DNA of 64,000 nt from the NCBI RefSeq assembly GCF_006438875.1, contig NZ_RCZH01000004.1, forward strand, positions 186,001-250,000, read 5' to 3'. This DNA is from Flavobacterium pectinovorum (GTDB lineage Bacteria; Bacteroidota; Bacteroidia; Flavobacteriales; Flavobacteriaceae). The notes under the pieces were generated by a model that saw only the letters and a list, made by a program, of their open reading frames with translations, ran no database searches and had not been told where the DNA came from. This document shows positions 1-7,269 of this stretch, piece by piece; the stretch's first letter is position 1, and every line of letters begins with the position of its first letter. Both the position numbers and the translations under genes were made by a program.

Positions 1-1133
1 CTTATATTCCTGAAATGTTATATCCAAACGTAGAAGAATTACGCCAGAATTATTTAAAAATAACAAGTGAGCCAGATTTTAAAGCCGAGTTCGATCAGTT
101 ATTAAAAGATTACGTTGGCCGCCCAAGTCCGCTTTATTTTGCAAAGCGACTATCTGAAAAATACAATACCAAAATCTACTTAAAAAGAGAAGATTTAAAT
201 CATACCGGAGCGCATAAAGTCAACAACACAATTGGGCAAATATTGGTAGCACAACGTCTGGGTAAAAAACGAATTATTGCTGAAACCGGAGCAGGTCAAC
301 ATGGAGTCGCAACCGCAACAGTTTGTGCTCTTATGGGATTGGAATGTATCGTGTATATGGGCGAAATTGACATTGCACGTCAGGCACCAAACGTAGCGCG
401 TATGAAAATGCTAGGCGCTGAGGTTCGTCCGGCACTTTCAGGATCAAGAACCTTAAAAGATGCTACAAACGAAGCTATTCGTGACTGGATCAATAATCCC
501 GTTGACACACATTATATCATTGGATCTGCAATTGGACCGCATCCTTATCCGGATATGGTGACTCGTTTTCAGAGTGTCATTTCAGAAGAAATCAAATGGC
601 AGTTAAAAGAAAAAGAAGGACGCGAAAATCCTGATTATGTAGTTGCATGCATCGGTGGCGGAAGTAATGCTGCCGGAACTTATTATCACTTTTTACACGA
701 GCCTGAAGTTGGTATTATTGCCGTTGAAGCAGCCGGAAAAGGGGTTGATAGCGGTCACAGCGCAGCAACGAGTAAATTAGGAAAAGTTGGTGTTATACAC
801 GGTTGCAAAACTCTTTTAATGCAAACTCCAGACGGACAAATTACGGAGCCTTATTCGATTTCTGCAGGTCTGGATTATCCCGGAGTTGGACCAATGCATG
901 CGCATTTGGCACAAACAGGACGTGGCGAATTCTTCTCCGTAACGGATGATGATGCTATGAATGCAGGTTTGCAGCTTACGAAACTAGAAGGAATTATTCC
1001 GGCAATAGAAAGCGCGCATGCTTTTGCGGTTTTAGATCAAAAGAAATTTAAACCAACTGATATTGTCGTAATCAGTCTTTCGGGTCGTGGTGACAAAGAT
1101 CTAGACAATTATATTGATTATTTTAAGTTATAA
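1..1133 (+). CDS. trpB: Tryptophan synthase beta chain, partial at 5' end
   Basis: Catalyses the last step of tryptophan synthesis: PLP-dependent condensation of indole with serine, in an alpha2-beta2 complex with TrpA. The frame is open to base 1 and reads YIPE before the first internal Met at 15, matching the usual TrpB N-terminus (FGGAYIPEM), so the true start lies upstream of the window. Visible family marks are the PLP lysine in EDLNHTGAHK, the AETGAGQHG loop carrying the catalytic Glu, and the phosphate-binding GGGSNAAG. About 375 residues are present, so only some 15-20 are missing. trpA follows 1.5 kb downstream on the same strand, but two unrelated genes and several repeats intervene. 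The identification is very secure. Confidence 0.97.
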   Translation, partial: YIPEMLYPNVEELRQNYLKITSEPDFKAEFDQLLKDYVGRPSPLYFAKRLSEKYNTKIYLKREDLNHTGAHKVNNTIGQILVAQRLGKKRIIAETGAGQHGVATATVCALMGLECIVYMGEIDIARQAPNVARMKMLGAEVRPALSGSRTLKDATNEAIRDWINNPVDTHYIIGSAIGPHPYPDMVTRFQSVISEEIKWQLKEKEGRENPDYVVACIGGGSNAAGTYYHFLHEPEVGIIAVEAAGKGVDSGHSAATSKLGKVGVIHGCKTLLMQTPDGQITEPYSISAGLDYPGVGPMHAHLAQTGRGEFFSVTDDDAMNAGLQLTKLEGIIPAIESAHAFAVLDQKKFKPTDIVVISLSGRGDKDLDNYIDYFKL

Positions 1134-1282
1134 AAATAGTAATTTGGGCGTTCCCTCCGGTCGGGCTTTCGGCTATATTCCCGATTAACAAAAACTACGG
1201 CTAAAAAGCCTTGTTTTTCTAAATCGGGAGATACCGCCTCTATCCCTAACGCAAAAAACAAACAACGAGAAAAATAGTAATT
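1132..1282. repeat. Repeat element flanked by a 13-bp direct repeat
   Basis: A 125-bp stretch (1145-1269) is bounded by two perfect copies of AAAAATAGTAATT at 1132-1144 and 1270-1282. The interior begins TGGGCGTTCCCTCCGGTC, has a short inverted pair (TCCCGATT near 1180, AATCGGGA near 1222) and ends with CGCCTCTATCCCTAACGC. Its G+C is clearly higher than its surroundings. I recognise the style of this sequence from flavobacterial intergenic repeats but cannot name the family. The direct repeats look like a target-site duplication. The second copy ends directly before the ATG of the next gene. Confidence 0.7.
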
Positions 1283-1603
1283 ATGGAAAAGTTATTCTCT
1301 TACGGAACATTAAGGTCAAAACAAATTCAAATGCAAATTTTTAATAAAGTTCTGACTGGAACTTCTGATCAGCTGCTGGGCTATAAACTAAAAAGTCTGC
1401 AAATTGAAGAAGAATTTGGAATGGCAGATTACGTTGTAGCAGTACCCAGCGCAGATTCTTCAGATCCGATACACGGTGTTGCTTTTAATATTTTGGCTTC
1501 AGATTTAGCTAAAGTAGATATATTCGAATCTAATGCCTATAAAAGAGTTCAGGTAACATTGAGTTCTGGAATAGTGGCATGGGTTTATATTGAAAATAAA
1601 TAA
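1283..1603 (+). CDS. Gamma-glutamylcyclotransferase-like (AIG2/GGCT fold) protein
   Basis: A 106-residue protein of the AIG2-like/GGCT superfamily, whose members cyclise gamma-glutamyl amines to 5-oxoproline or act in related amine chemistry. The N-terminal MEKLFSYGTLR contains the substrate-binding YGTLR motif. IFESNAYKRVQV carries the usual acidic general acid/base followed by Y-x-R. The length is normal for the short bacterial forms, and no signal peptide or membrane segment is seen. The ATG directly follows one copy of a 13-bp direct repeat that flanks an inserted element. The substrate is unknown and there is no obvious link to the flanking trp genes. Confidence 0.8.
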   Translation: MEKLFSYGTLRSKQIQMQIFNKVLTGTSDQLLGYKLKSLQIEEEFGMADYVVAVPSADSSDPIHGVAFNILASDLAKVDIFESNAYKRVQVTLSSGIVAWVYIENK

Positions 1604-1620
1604 TCGAAACTAACAAAAAT

Positions 1621-1648
1621 ACCTAACAGGTTTTCGAAACCTGTTAGG
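1621..1648. repeat. 28-bp palindromic repeat upstream of the nitrilase-family gene
   Basis: The sequence is ACCTAACAGG-TTTTCGAA-ACCTGTTAGG, two 10-base arms that can form a hairpin. The same family occurs at 2617-2644, 27489-27516 and 27540-27567. This copy ends 14 nt before the ATG at 1663 and is followed by ATAAACAA. Confidence 0.85.
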
Positions 1649-1662
1649 ATAAACAAAACAAA

Positions 1663-2400
1663 ATGATTTTAGCAGCGGCACAAACAAAACCAACACGAGG
1701 AGATATTGAAACTAATTTATCAGATCATTATCGTCTTATTGATTTGGCAGTGCAAAATGGAGCACAATTAATCGCATTTCCCGAAATGTCTATTACAGGT
1801 TATGAAAGAGAAAATGCTCAAAAATTGGCTTTCAAAAAAGACGATTCAAGACTGGCACATTTAAAAAAATTAGCAGTCGAAAATAATATCATTATTATTA
1901 CCGGTGCGCCAATTCAAGTAGAATCAGAATTGTTTATTGGGGAATTTATTATTTCTCCTGATAATTCGGTAAAAATTTATACGAAGCAATTTTTGCATGA
2001 AGGCGAAGATGAATTCTTTCAGTCTTCTTTCGATTATAATCCGATGATTACAATTGAAGATCAAAAGATTTCGTTTGCCATTTGTGCTGATATTGATAAT
2101 CCGTTACATCCTGAAAATGCCTGCAAAAAAGAAACTGATATTTATATTGCGAGTATTTTCTTTACGCCAAACGGAATTCCAAATGCGTATCGGGATTTAC
2201 AAAGTTATGCTCAAAAGCACAAAATGAATGTTTTGATGTCGAATTTCAGTGGAGAATCCTGGGGATCAACTTCGGCAGGACAAAGTGCTTTCTGGAATAA
2301 CAAAGGGGAATTAATTGCGCAAATGAATGATTCAGATTCCGGATTATTAATTATAGAAAATCACGATGATAATTGGACAAGTCGGGGTATTATCGATTAA
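1663..2400 (+). CDS. Carbon-nitrogen hydrolase (nitrilase superfamily)
   Basis: A 245-residue cytosolic amidase-like enzyme. The catalytic triad is readable in order: Glu in FPEMSITGY, Lys in YTKQFLHEGED and Cys in FAICADIDNP. Members hydrolyse C-N bonds of amides, carbamoyls or nitriles; the substrate cannot be told from the sequence. The ATG at 1663 is preceded by a hairpin repeat and an A-rich leader, as for trpA downstream. The length is slightly short but complete for the family. It could be cotranscribed with trpB and trpA, but there is no known functional tie. Confidence 0.88.
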   Translation: MILAAAQTKPTRGDIETNLSDHYRLIDLAVQNGAQLIAFPEMSITGYERENAQKLAFKKDDSRLAHLKKLAVENNIIIITGAPIQVESELFIGEFIISPDNSVKIYTKQFLHEGEDEFFQSSFDYNPMITIEDQKISFAICADIDNPLHPENACKKETDIYIASIFFTPNGIPNAYRDLQSYAQKHKMNVLMSNFSGESWGSTSAGQSAFWNNKGELIAQMNDSDSGLLIIENHDDNWTSRGIID

Positions 2401-2450
2401 AAAAAATGCTACAGATTAAAATGTTTCTTAGTGATTATAGCTGCAAATTA

Positions 2451-2544
2451 TTTCACGCAGATTTAAATTGATTTAAGCCGATTCTAGCAGATTTTTTCAC
2501 TTAAATCTATTTTAATCTGCTTCAATCTGCAGAATCTGCGTGAA
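2451..2544. repeat. Imperfect inverted repeat, CACGCAGATT family
   Basis: The outer arms TTTCACGCAG (2451-2460) and CTGCGTGAAA (2535-2544) are perfect, and inner segments rich in AATCTGC/GCAGATT continue the pairing imperfectly. It fills most of the 259-bp spacer before trpA. No promoter was recognised inside it. Confidence 0.75.
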
Positions 2545-2570
2545 ACAAAAAATCTAAGAGAATCTTTTTA

Positions 2571-2588
2571 TCCCGATAGCTATCGGGA
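2571..2588. repeat. Perfect 18-bp palindrome TCCCGATAGCTATCGGGA
   Basis: A fully self-complementary 18-mer in the trpA upstream spacer. Related C-C-C-G-A...T-C-G-G-G palindromes (CCCGACGCTTCGGG near 55140, GAAGCTTCGGGA near 55288) appear elsewhere in the window. This suggests a high-copy short palindrome comparable in style to cyanobacterial HIP1. Confidence 0.75.
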
Positions 2589-2616
2589 GTGGTAAAAAAA
2601 CAAAGCTTAATAACAT

Positions 2617-2644
2617 ACCTAACAGGTTTTGGAAACCTTTTAGG
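2617..2644. repeat. 28-bp palindromic repeat upstream of trpA
   Basis: Second copy of the ACCTAACAGG-type hairpin (ACCTAACAGG-TTTTGGAA-ACCTTTTAGG), ending 15 nt before the trpA ATG and followed by ATAACAA. The placement is almost identical to the copy at 1621-1648. Confidence 0.85.
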
Positions 2645-2659
2645 ATAACAATAAAAAAA

Positions 2660-3421
2660 ATGAACAGAATAACTCAAAAATTACAAGAAGATAAAAAGAT
2701 ACTTTCTATTTATTTTTCGGCTGGATATCCTAATTTGAATGATACGGTTCAAATCATTCAGGATTTAGAAAAAAATGGTGTTGACTTAATCGAAATCGGT
2801 TTGCCTTTTAGTGATCCTTTGGCAGACGGGCCAACGATTCAGGCAAGTTCCACACTGGCACTTCATAACGGAATGACAACTCAAATTCTTTTTGATCAAC
2901 TGAAAAACATCCGCGAAAGCGTAAAAATTCCGTTGATTATTATGGGATATTTCAACCCGATGTTACAATACGGAATTGAAGCTTTTTGTAAAAAATGTGC
3001 CGAAATTGGAATCGATGGTTTAATTATTCCAGATTTACCCGTTGATGTTTATGCAGACGAATACAAAGCTATTTTCGAAAAATACGGTTTGATCAACGTT
3101 TTCTTAATTACGCCACAAACTTCTGACGACCGTATTCGTTTTATCGACAGCGTTTCAAACGGATTTATTTATATGGTAAGTTCAGCAAGTGTTACGGGTT
3201 CTCAATCAGGTTTTGGAAATATTCAGGAAAGTTATTTCGAAAGAATTGCAAACATGAATCTTAAAAATCCACAAATCATAGGCTTCGGAATTTCAAATAA
3301 AGAAACTTTTAACCAAGCGACTAAATTTGCAAAAGGAGCTATTATTGGAAGTGCTTTTATCAAACATTTGAGCGAAAATGGAAGTGGGAAAATTGAAGAA
3401 TTTGTTGGGGAGATTAGGTAA
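2660..3421 (+). CDS. trpA: Tryptophan synthase alpha chain
   Basis: A 253-residue TIM-barrel lyase that splits indole-3-glycerol phosphate into indole and glyceraldehyde 3-phosphate and passes indole to TrpB. The catalytic Glu lies in IEIGLPFSDP and the Asp in DPLADGPTIQASS. The phosphate-binding end GFGISNKE and later GAIIGSAF is also visible. The length is close to the family norm. The ATG follows a 28-bp palindrome and an A-rich leader. It is separated from trpB by two unrelated genes, which is unusual because trpB and trpA are commonly adjacent. Confidence 0.97.
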   Translation: MNRITQKLQEDKKILSIYFSAGYPNLNDTVQIIQDLEKNGVDLIEIGLPFSDPLADGPTIQASSTLALHNGMTTQILFDQLKNIRESVKIPLIIMGYFNPMLQYGIEAFCKKCAEIGIDGLIIPDLPVDVYADEYKAIFEKYGLINVFLITPQTSDDRIRFIDSVSNGFIYMVSSASVTGSQSGFGNIQESYFERIANMNLKNPQIIGFGISNKETFNQATKFAKGAIIGSAFIKHLSENGSGKIEEFVGEIR

Positions 3422-3445
3422 ATAACATCGCTTAAAATTATTTTG

Positions 3446-3453
3446 TACATTTG
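3446..3453 (+). promoter_or_regulatory. Putative -7 box of the first toxin-antitoxin pair
   Basis: TACATTTG fits the flavobacterial -7 consensus TAnnTTTG and lies 16 nt before the antitoxin ATG. No clear -33 TTG was found at the usual distance. Confidence 0.4.
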
Positions 3454-3469
3454 AATAAAATTAATTATC

Positions 3470-3712
3470 ATGGATTTAGAAGCTCGTAAAATATCTTTCG
3501 TACAAGAATTTCTAAGACTTGAAAGTGAAGAAATAGTTATTCATCTTGAAAATTTACTTCACAAACAAAAAGTTGAATTATTGGATCAGGAAATGAAATC
3601 AATGAATGTTGATCAATTTAATAAAGAAATTGATCAATCTTTAGATGATGCAAAAAATAGCCGAATTATAAGCGCTAAAGATTTAAAATCTAAATTTCAA
3701 AAATGGGATTAA
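3470..3712 (+). CDS. Antitoxin-like protein of a ParE/RelE-type pair
   Basis: An 80-residue acidic, mostly helical protein. It carries a leucine-rich helical N-terminus (residues 5-35) and a charged C-terminal tail typical of the toxin-wrapping part of type II antitoxins. No clear DNA-binding fold is recognised, so family membership rests on position. Its stop overlaps the toxin start by 10 nt, as expected for translational coupling. The role, neutralising the downstream toxin, is inferred. Confidence 0.7.
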   Translation: MDLEARKISFVQEFLRLESEEIVIHLENLLHKQKVELLDQEMKSMNVDQFNKEIDQSLDDAKNSRIISAKDLKSKFQKWD

Positions 3713-4020
3713 CCGTTTATTGGACACAATTGACTCAGGACAAGCTTGAAGACATTTTTGAATATTACAAATTTAAAGCGGGGATTAAAGTTGCTCAAAC
3801 TTTAGTAAATGGCATTATTGACAGTTCACTTTCATTAGAAATAAATGCTTACAGTGGGCAAAAAGAAGTACTTTTATCTACTAGAGCGGAAGATTTTAGA
3901 TATTTGGTTTTTAAAAATTACAAAATAATTTATTGGATCGACGAGGCAAGGCAATTAGTATATGTGTCAAATATTTTTGACACGAGACAAAATCCTCAAA
4001 AACTTGCTTTAGGGAAATAA
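3703..4020 (+). CDS. ParE/RelE-superfamily toxin
   Basis: A 105-residue member of the type II RelE/ParE toxin family. N-terminal VYWTQLTQDKLEDIFEYY matches the first strand and helix of the family. FRYLVFKNYKIIYWID and the closing VSNIFDTRQNPQKL are the hallmark C-terminal strands, with the conserved D-x-R-x-x-P end. ParE members poison gyrase and RelE members cut ribosome-bound mRNA; the sequence does not decide between them. It is coupled to the upstream antitoxin by a 10-nt overlap and followed by a terminator at 4066-4104. Confidence 0.85.
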   Translation: MGLTVYWTQLTQDKLEDIFEYYKFKAGIKVAQTLVNGIIDSSLSLEINAYSGQKEVLLSTRAEDFRYLVFKNYKIIYWIDEARQLVYVSNIFDTRQNPQKLALGK

Positions 4021-4065
4021 AAAATGAAAGCGTTACGCATAAAATAGTTGGCAATGTTGACATAG

Positions 4066-4104
4066 GCTGAATCAATATCAAATGATATTTTTTCAGCTTT
4101 TTTT
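4066..4104 (+). terminator. Terminator after the first toxin-antitoxin pair
   Basis: GCTGAA (4066-4071) pairs with TTCAGC (4092-4097), with an internal AATATC/GATATT pair, followed by seven T residues. It separates the toxin gene from the efflux operon. Confidence 0.75.
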
Positions 4105-4175
4105 ATGTCTTTAAAAACCAAGTATTAACATAAAATCACTACAAGGTTTTCTGTTAATATTATGTTAAAATAAAA

Positions 4176-4208
4176 TTAAACAACTGTTTAATTTAAACAC
4201 TTGTTTAA
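4176..4208 (+). promoter_or_regulatory. Two tandem TetR operator palindromes
   Basis: Two 16-bp sites of identical design, TTAAACA-AC-TGTTTAA (4176-4191) and TTAAACA-CT-TGTTTAA (4193-4208), start 17 bp apart. The second overlaps the -7 box TAATTTTG (4206-4213). A TetR-type regulator begins 27 bp downstream. The layout strongly suggests autorepression of the whole tetR-tolC-emrA-emrB operon, with two dimers bound side by side. Confidence 0.8.
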
Positions 4209-4213
4209 TTTTG
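4206..4213 (+). promoter_or_regulatory. -7 box of the efflux operon
   Basis: TAATTTTG matches the TAnnTTTG consensus and lies 21 bp before the TetR ATG. It overlaps the second operator palindrome, so bound repressor would block the polymerase. Confidence 0.65.
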
Positions 4214-4234
4214 TACCCGATTAGAAACACTACC

Positions 4235-4864
4235 ATGTCAAACATCGAATTAAACGATAAAAAAATTCAGATTCTTGAGGTTGCTGAAAAGCTATTTTCT
4301 GAAAAAGGATTCGAAGGTACATCGATACGGGATATCTCCAAACATGCAAAAATAAATATTGCAATGGTTTCGTATTATTTTGGTTCAAAAGAAAGACTTC
4401 TTGAGGCTTTAATTCTTTATAAAACATCTGATTTAAAACTACAACTCGAAAATTTATTGCAAGAAAATCTCGAACCTGTAGAAAAAGTCAATAAATTAAT
4501 CGAAATTTACGTTAACGGAATTTGCCTTAATAAAGGCATTTACAGAGTCTTACATTTTGAACTTAATACAAAAAAGAGAGAAAAAAGCATGATTGCTTTT
4601 ACTGAATTAAAAAAAGGAAATCTAAAATCTGTTGAGAGGATTATTACTCAAGGTCAGGAAAAAGGTGTTTTTAGAAAGGATATTATAATTCCGCTTATCA
4701 CGCCTACTATTATTGGAACCTTTTTTCATTTTCATATGAATAAATCTTTCTTCGAAGAATTATTGGATTTAAAAACAGAGGAAATGTTTAATAATTACAT
4801 TAAAACCAGTCTTACAAAGCACATTCAACAAACTATAAAAGCGCTACTTGTTTATGAAAATTAG
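4235..4864 (+). CDS. TetR/AcrR-family repressor of the efflux operon
   Basis: A 209-residue transcription regulator. The N-terminal helix-turn-helix is clear: ILEVAEKLFSEKGFEGTS followed by IRDISKHAKINIAMVSYYFGSKERLL. The C-terminal half is the variable ligand-binding and dimer domain. I chose the ATG at 4235 rather than the in-frame TTG at 4211, because the TTG lies inside the -7 box. It is the first gene of a four-gene operon and overlaps the next start by 11 nt. The two palindromes upstream are its likely operators, with a toxic substrate of the pump as inducer (inferred). Confidence 0.93.
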   Translation: MSNIELNDKKIQILEVAEKLFSEKGFEGTSIRDISKHAKINIAMVSYYFGSKERLLEALILYKTSDLKLQLENLLQENLEPVEKVNKLIEIYVNGICLNKGIYRVLHFELNTKKREKSMIAFTELKKGNLKSVERIITQGQEKGVFRKDIIIPLITPTIIGTFFHFHMNKSFFEELLDLKTEEMFNNYIKTSLTKHIQQTIKALLVYEN

Positions 4865-6173
4865 TCAATTAATGCTCTTTGGAGTTTTCTTTATCGGAAT
4901 ATCTTCAGTAGAAGCACAAGAAAAAACAAGTTTAACCTTAGACGAAGCCGTTAAATTGGCCTGGGAAAAAAGTAACGAAGTTACGCTTGCCAGCACTAAG
5001 GTAAACACAAAAAAGTACGAATTACAAACGGCAAAAAACAATCAATATCCTGATATTAAAGTTTCCGGACAATATCAACGCCTTACAAAAGCATCGATTG
5101 ATATGCCTAATCAGGGCGAAAGCAAATCTTTGGCATCTCCTGACAGAGCAATGCTTGGAATGGCAAATTTGAGCTTACCTCTTTTTGCAGGATTTAAAAT
5201 TCAAAATGGCATTGAAGCATATGACAACTTGTATGAAGCTGAAAATTCAAATGCTGCTAAAACAAAAGAAGATGTCGCTTTAAGAGTTATAACTTATTAT
5301 ACAGCTCTGTACAAAGCGCAAAAAACTTTGGATGTTTTAAATGAAAATCAAAAAAGCGCTAAACAGCGTGTTACTGATTTTACAGAACTAGAGAAAAACG
5401 GAATTATCCCAAGAAATGACTTATTGAAGTCACAATTATTAGTTTCAAAAACGCAATTATCTATTGATGAAGCTAATAACAACCTTAATAACATCAACTT
5501 TTATTTAACTACTTTACTAAAGTTAGATCCAAGTACAAAACTTCAGGTTAACGAAGATGATTTCTTTAATTTAAAAACTAATAACGCTCCAACATCTGAC
5601 CTTTTAGCTCTTGAAAACAGAAAGGATTTAGAGGCTATCCGTTTCCAACAAAAAGCTTCAGAGGCAAATATTAGAGTGGCTAAAGCTGCATATTATCCAA
5701 CACTTGCATTACTTGGTGGTTATACTGCTTTAGATCTTAAAGACATTATCACTGTAAAATATGCAATGAACTTTGGGTTAGGTTTAACTTATGACATTTC
5801 TGGAATTTACAAAAATAGTGCTCACGTAAGAGAAGCTGAAAGCAGAGCTTTGGAAGTAAAAAATACAGAAGCTGTAATGACAGATCGTATTAAAGTTGAA
5901 GTTCAAAAATCTATTGAAGATTATGACTTGGCTATTAACCAAAGTGTGGTTTATGATCAGGCACTTCAACAGGCATCTGAAAACTACAGACTTGTAAAAG
6001 ATAAGTTTGATAATGGTTTAGCAGATACCAATGATTTGGTTGAAGCTGATGTTGAGCAATTAAGCGCCAAAATCAATACTGCTGTATCTAAAGCAACTAT
6101 TATTCAAAAATATTACGAATTACTATCCGTATCAGGACAATTATCACAATCATTCAATCTTTCTAAAATATAA
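4854..6173 (+). CDS. TolC-family outer membrane efflux protein
   Basis: A 439-residue outer membrane channel of a tripartite exporter. It has a signal peptide ending near SSVEAQ and then the TolC-type repeat starting SLTLDEAVKLAWEKSNEV. Long helical stretches include the paired LLKSQLLVSKTQLSIDEANN and the late DLVEADVEQLSAKINTA. The in-frame TTG two codons upstream (4848) is possible, but the ATG at 4854 is favoured. It is translationally coupled to the TetR gene and followed 12 nt later by the adaptor gene. Confidence 0.92.
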   Translation: MKISQLMLFGVFFIGISSVEAQEKTSLTLDEAVKLAWEKSNEVTLASTKVNTKKYELQTAKNNQYPDIKVSGQYQRLTKASIDMPNQGESKSLASPDRAMLGMANLSLPLFAGFKIQNGIEAYDNLYEAENSNAAKTKEDVALRVITYYTALYKAQKTLDVLNENQKSAKQRVTDFTELEKNGIIPRNDLLKSQLLVSKTQLSIDEANNNLNNINFYLTTLLKLDPSTKLQVNEDDFFNLKTNNAPTSDLLALENRKDLEAIRFQQKASEANIRVAKAAYYPTLALLGGYTALDLKDIITVKYAMNFGLGLTYDISGIYKNSAHVREAESRALEVKNTEAVMTDRIKVEVQKSIEDYDLAINQSVVYDQALQQASENYRLVKDKFDNGLADTNDLVEADVEQLSAKINTAVSKATIIQKYYELLSVSGQLSQSFNLSKI

Positions 6174-6185
6174 TCGATAGCTCTC

Positions 6186-7265
6186 ATGGAAAAGAAAAAA
6201 ACAAATACTAAATTCATCATTATACTAACCGTTTTGGTTTTAGTGGGCGGAACTTACGGAATAACAAAGTACATGCACTCACAAGGTCACGAAGAAACGG
6301 ATGATGCTCAAATTGAGAAAAAAATGAATCCAATTATTCCTAGAGTATCTGGATATATTAGTAAAGTGTATGTAAAAGATAATGACTTTGTAAAAAAAGG
6401 AGATACTTTATTTACTATCGATAAAAGAGATTATCAATTAAAAATCGATGAAGCTAATGCTGCTTTATTAGGCGCTGAAGGTCAATACGAAGCTGCAAAA
6501 GCTGATATTGGAAGTGCAAATGCAAGTATCTCTGTATCTGATGCTCAAATGAGATCTGCAACAGGTTCTATCGAAAGTGCTAAAATTAGATTGAGACAAA
6601 TTACAAACGATTACAACCGTTACAACAATTTGTACAAAACTCATACCATCACAAAACAACAATATGAGCAGGCTTTATCTGCAAAGGACGAAGCGGAAAA
6701 TCAAGTACGTGTTTTAGAGCAACAACAAAGAGCTAGTTCTTACCAAAAATCAGTAATTGAGTCTAAATCTAAAGCTTCTGACAAACAAACTGAAGTTGCT
6801 GCTGCAAACATCAAGAAAGCAAAAACAATGTTGGATGTTGCGCATTTAAATCTTAGTTATACTGTTGTAACTGCTGCAATTGACGGTCAGGTTTCTAAAG
6901 TTGATATTCAGCCGGGACAATTGGTTCAGCCGGGACAATCTTTATTTTATATCATCAATAATACTGAAGCTTGGGTTGTTGCCAATTTCAAAGAAACACA
7001 ATTAAACAAAATGATTGTGGGACAAAAAGTAAGCTTAAAAGTTGATGCTTATCCAAACTACGAATTCAAAGGAGTTGTAACATCTTTTTCTCCTGCAACA
7101 GGATCTCGTTTTTCATTACTACCTCCTGACAATGCAACAGGTAACTTCGTAAAAACAATCCAAAGATTACCGGTAAAAATTAGTTTAGATCAATCAAACG
7201 ATCCTGAAAAAGTAAAATTACTAAGACCGGGAATGAATGTTGATGTAGATGTACATTTAAAATAA
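6186..7265 (+). CDS. HlyD/EmrA-type membrane fusion protein
   Basis: A 359-residue periplasmic adaptor anchored by one N-terminal membrane helix (about residues 9-26). It then carries a lipoyl/biotinyl-type half (IPRVSGYISKVYVKDNDFVKKGD), a long coiled-coil hairpin (about 85-215) and the second half (AAIDGQVSKVDIQPGQLVQPG). The order matches EmrA-like adaptors that pair with 14-TM MFS pumps. It lies in the operon between the TolC-like and EmrB-like genes and joins the inner pump to the outer channel. Confidence 0.93.
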   Translation: MEKKKTNTKFIIILTVLVLVGGTYGITKYMHSQGHEETDDAQIEKKMNPIIPRVSGYISKVYVKDNDFVKKGDTLFTIDKRDYQLKIDEANAALLGAEGQYEAAKADIGSANASISVSDAQMRSATGSIESAKIRLRQITNDYNRYNNLYKTHTITKQQYEQALSAKDEAENQVRVLEQQQRASSYQKSVIESKSKASDKQTEVAAANIKKAKTMLDVAHLNLSYTVVTAAIDGQVSKVDIQPGQLVQPGQSLFYIINNTEAWVVANFKETQLNKMIVGQKVSLKVDAYPNYEFKGVVTSFSPATGSRFSLLPPDNATGNFVKTIQRLPVKISLDQSNDPEKVKLLRPGMNVDVDVHLK

Positions 7266-7269
7266 AATA

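Noticed and set aside
3232..3471. 79-residue minus-strand frame across the end of trpA
   Set aside because: Antisense shadow of trpA with no recognisable domain.
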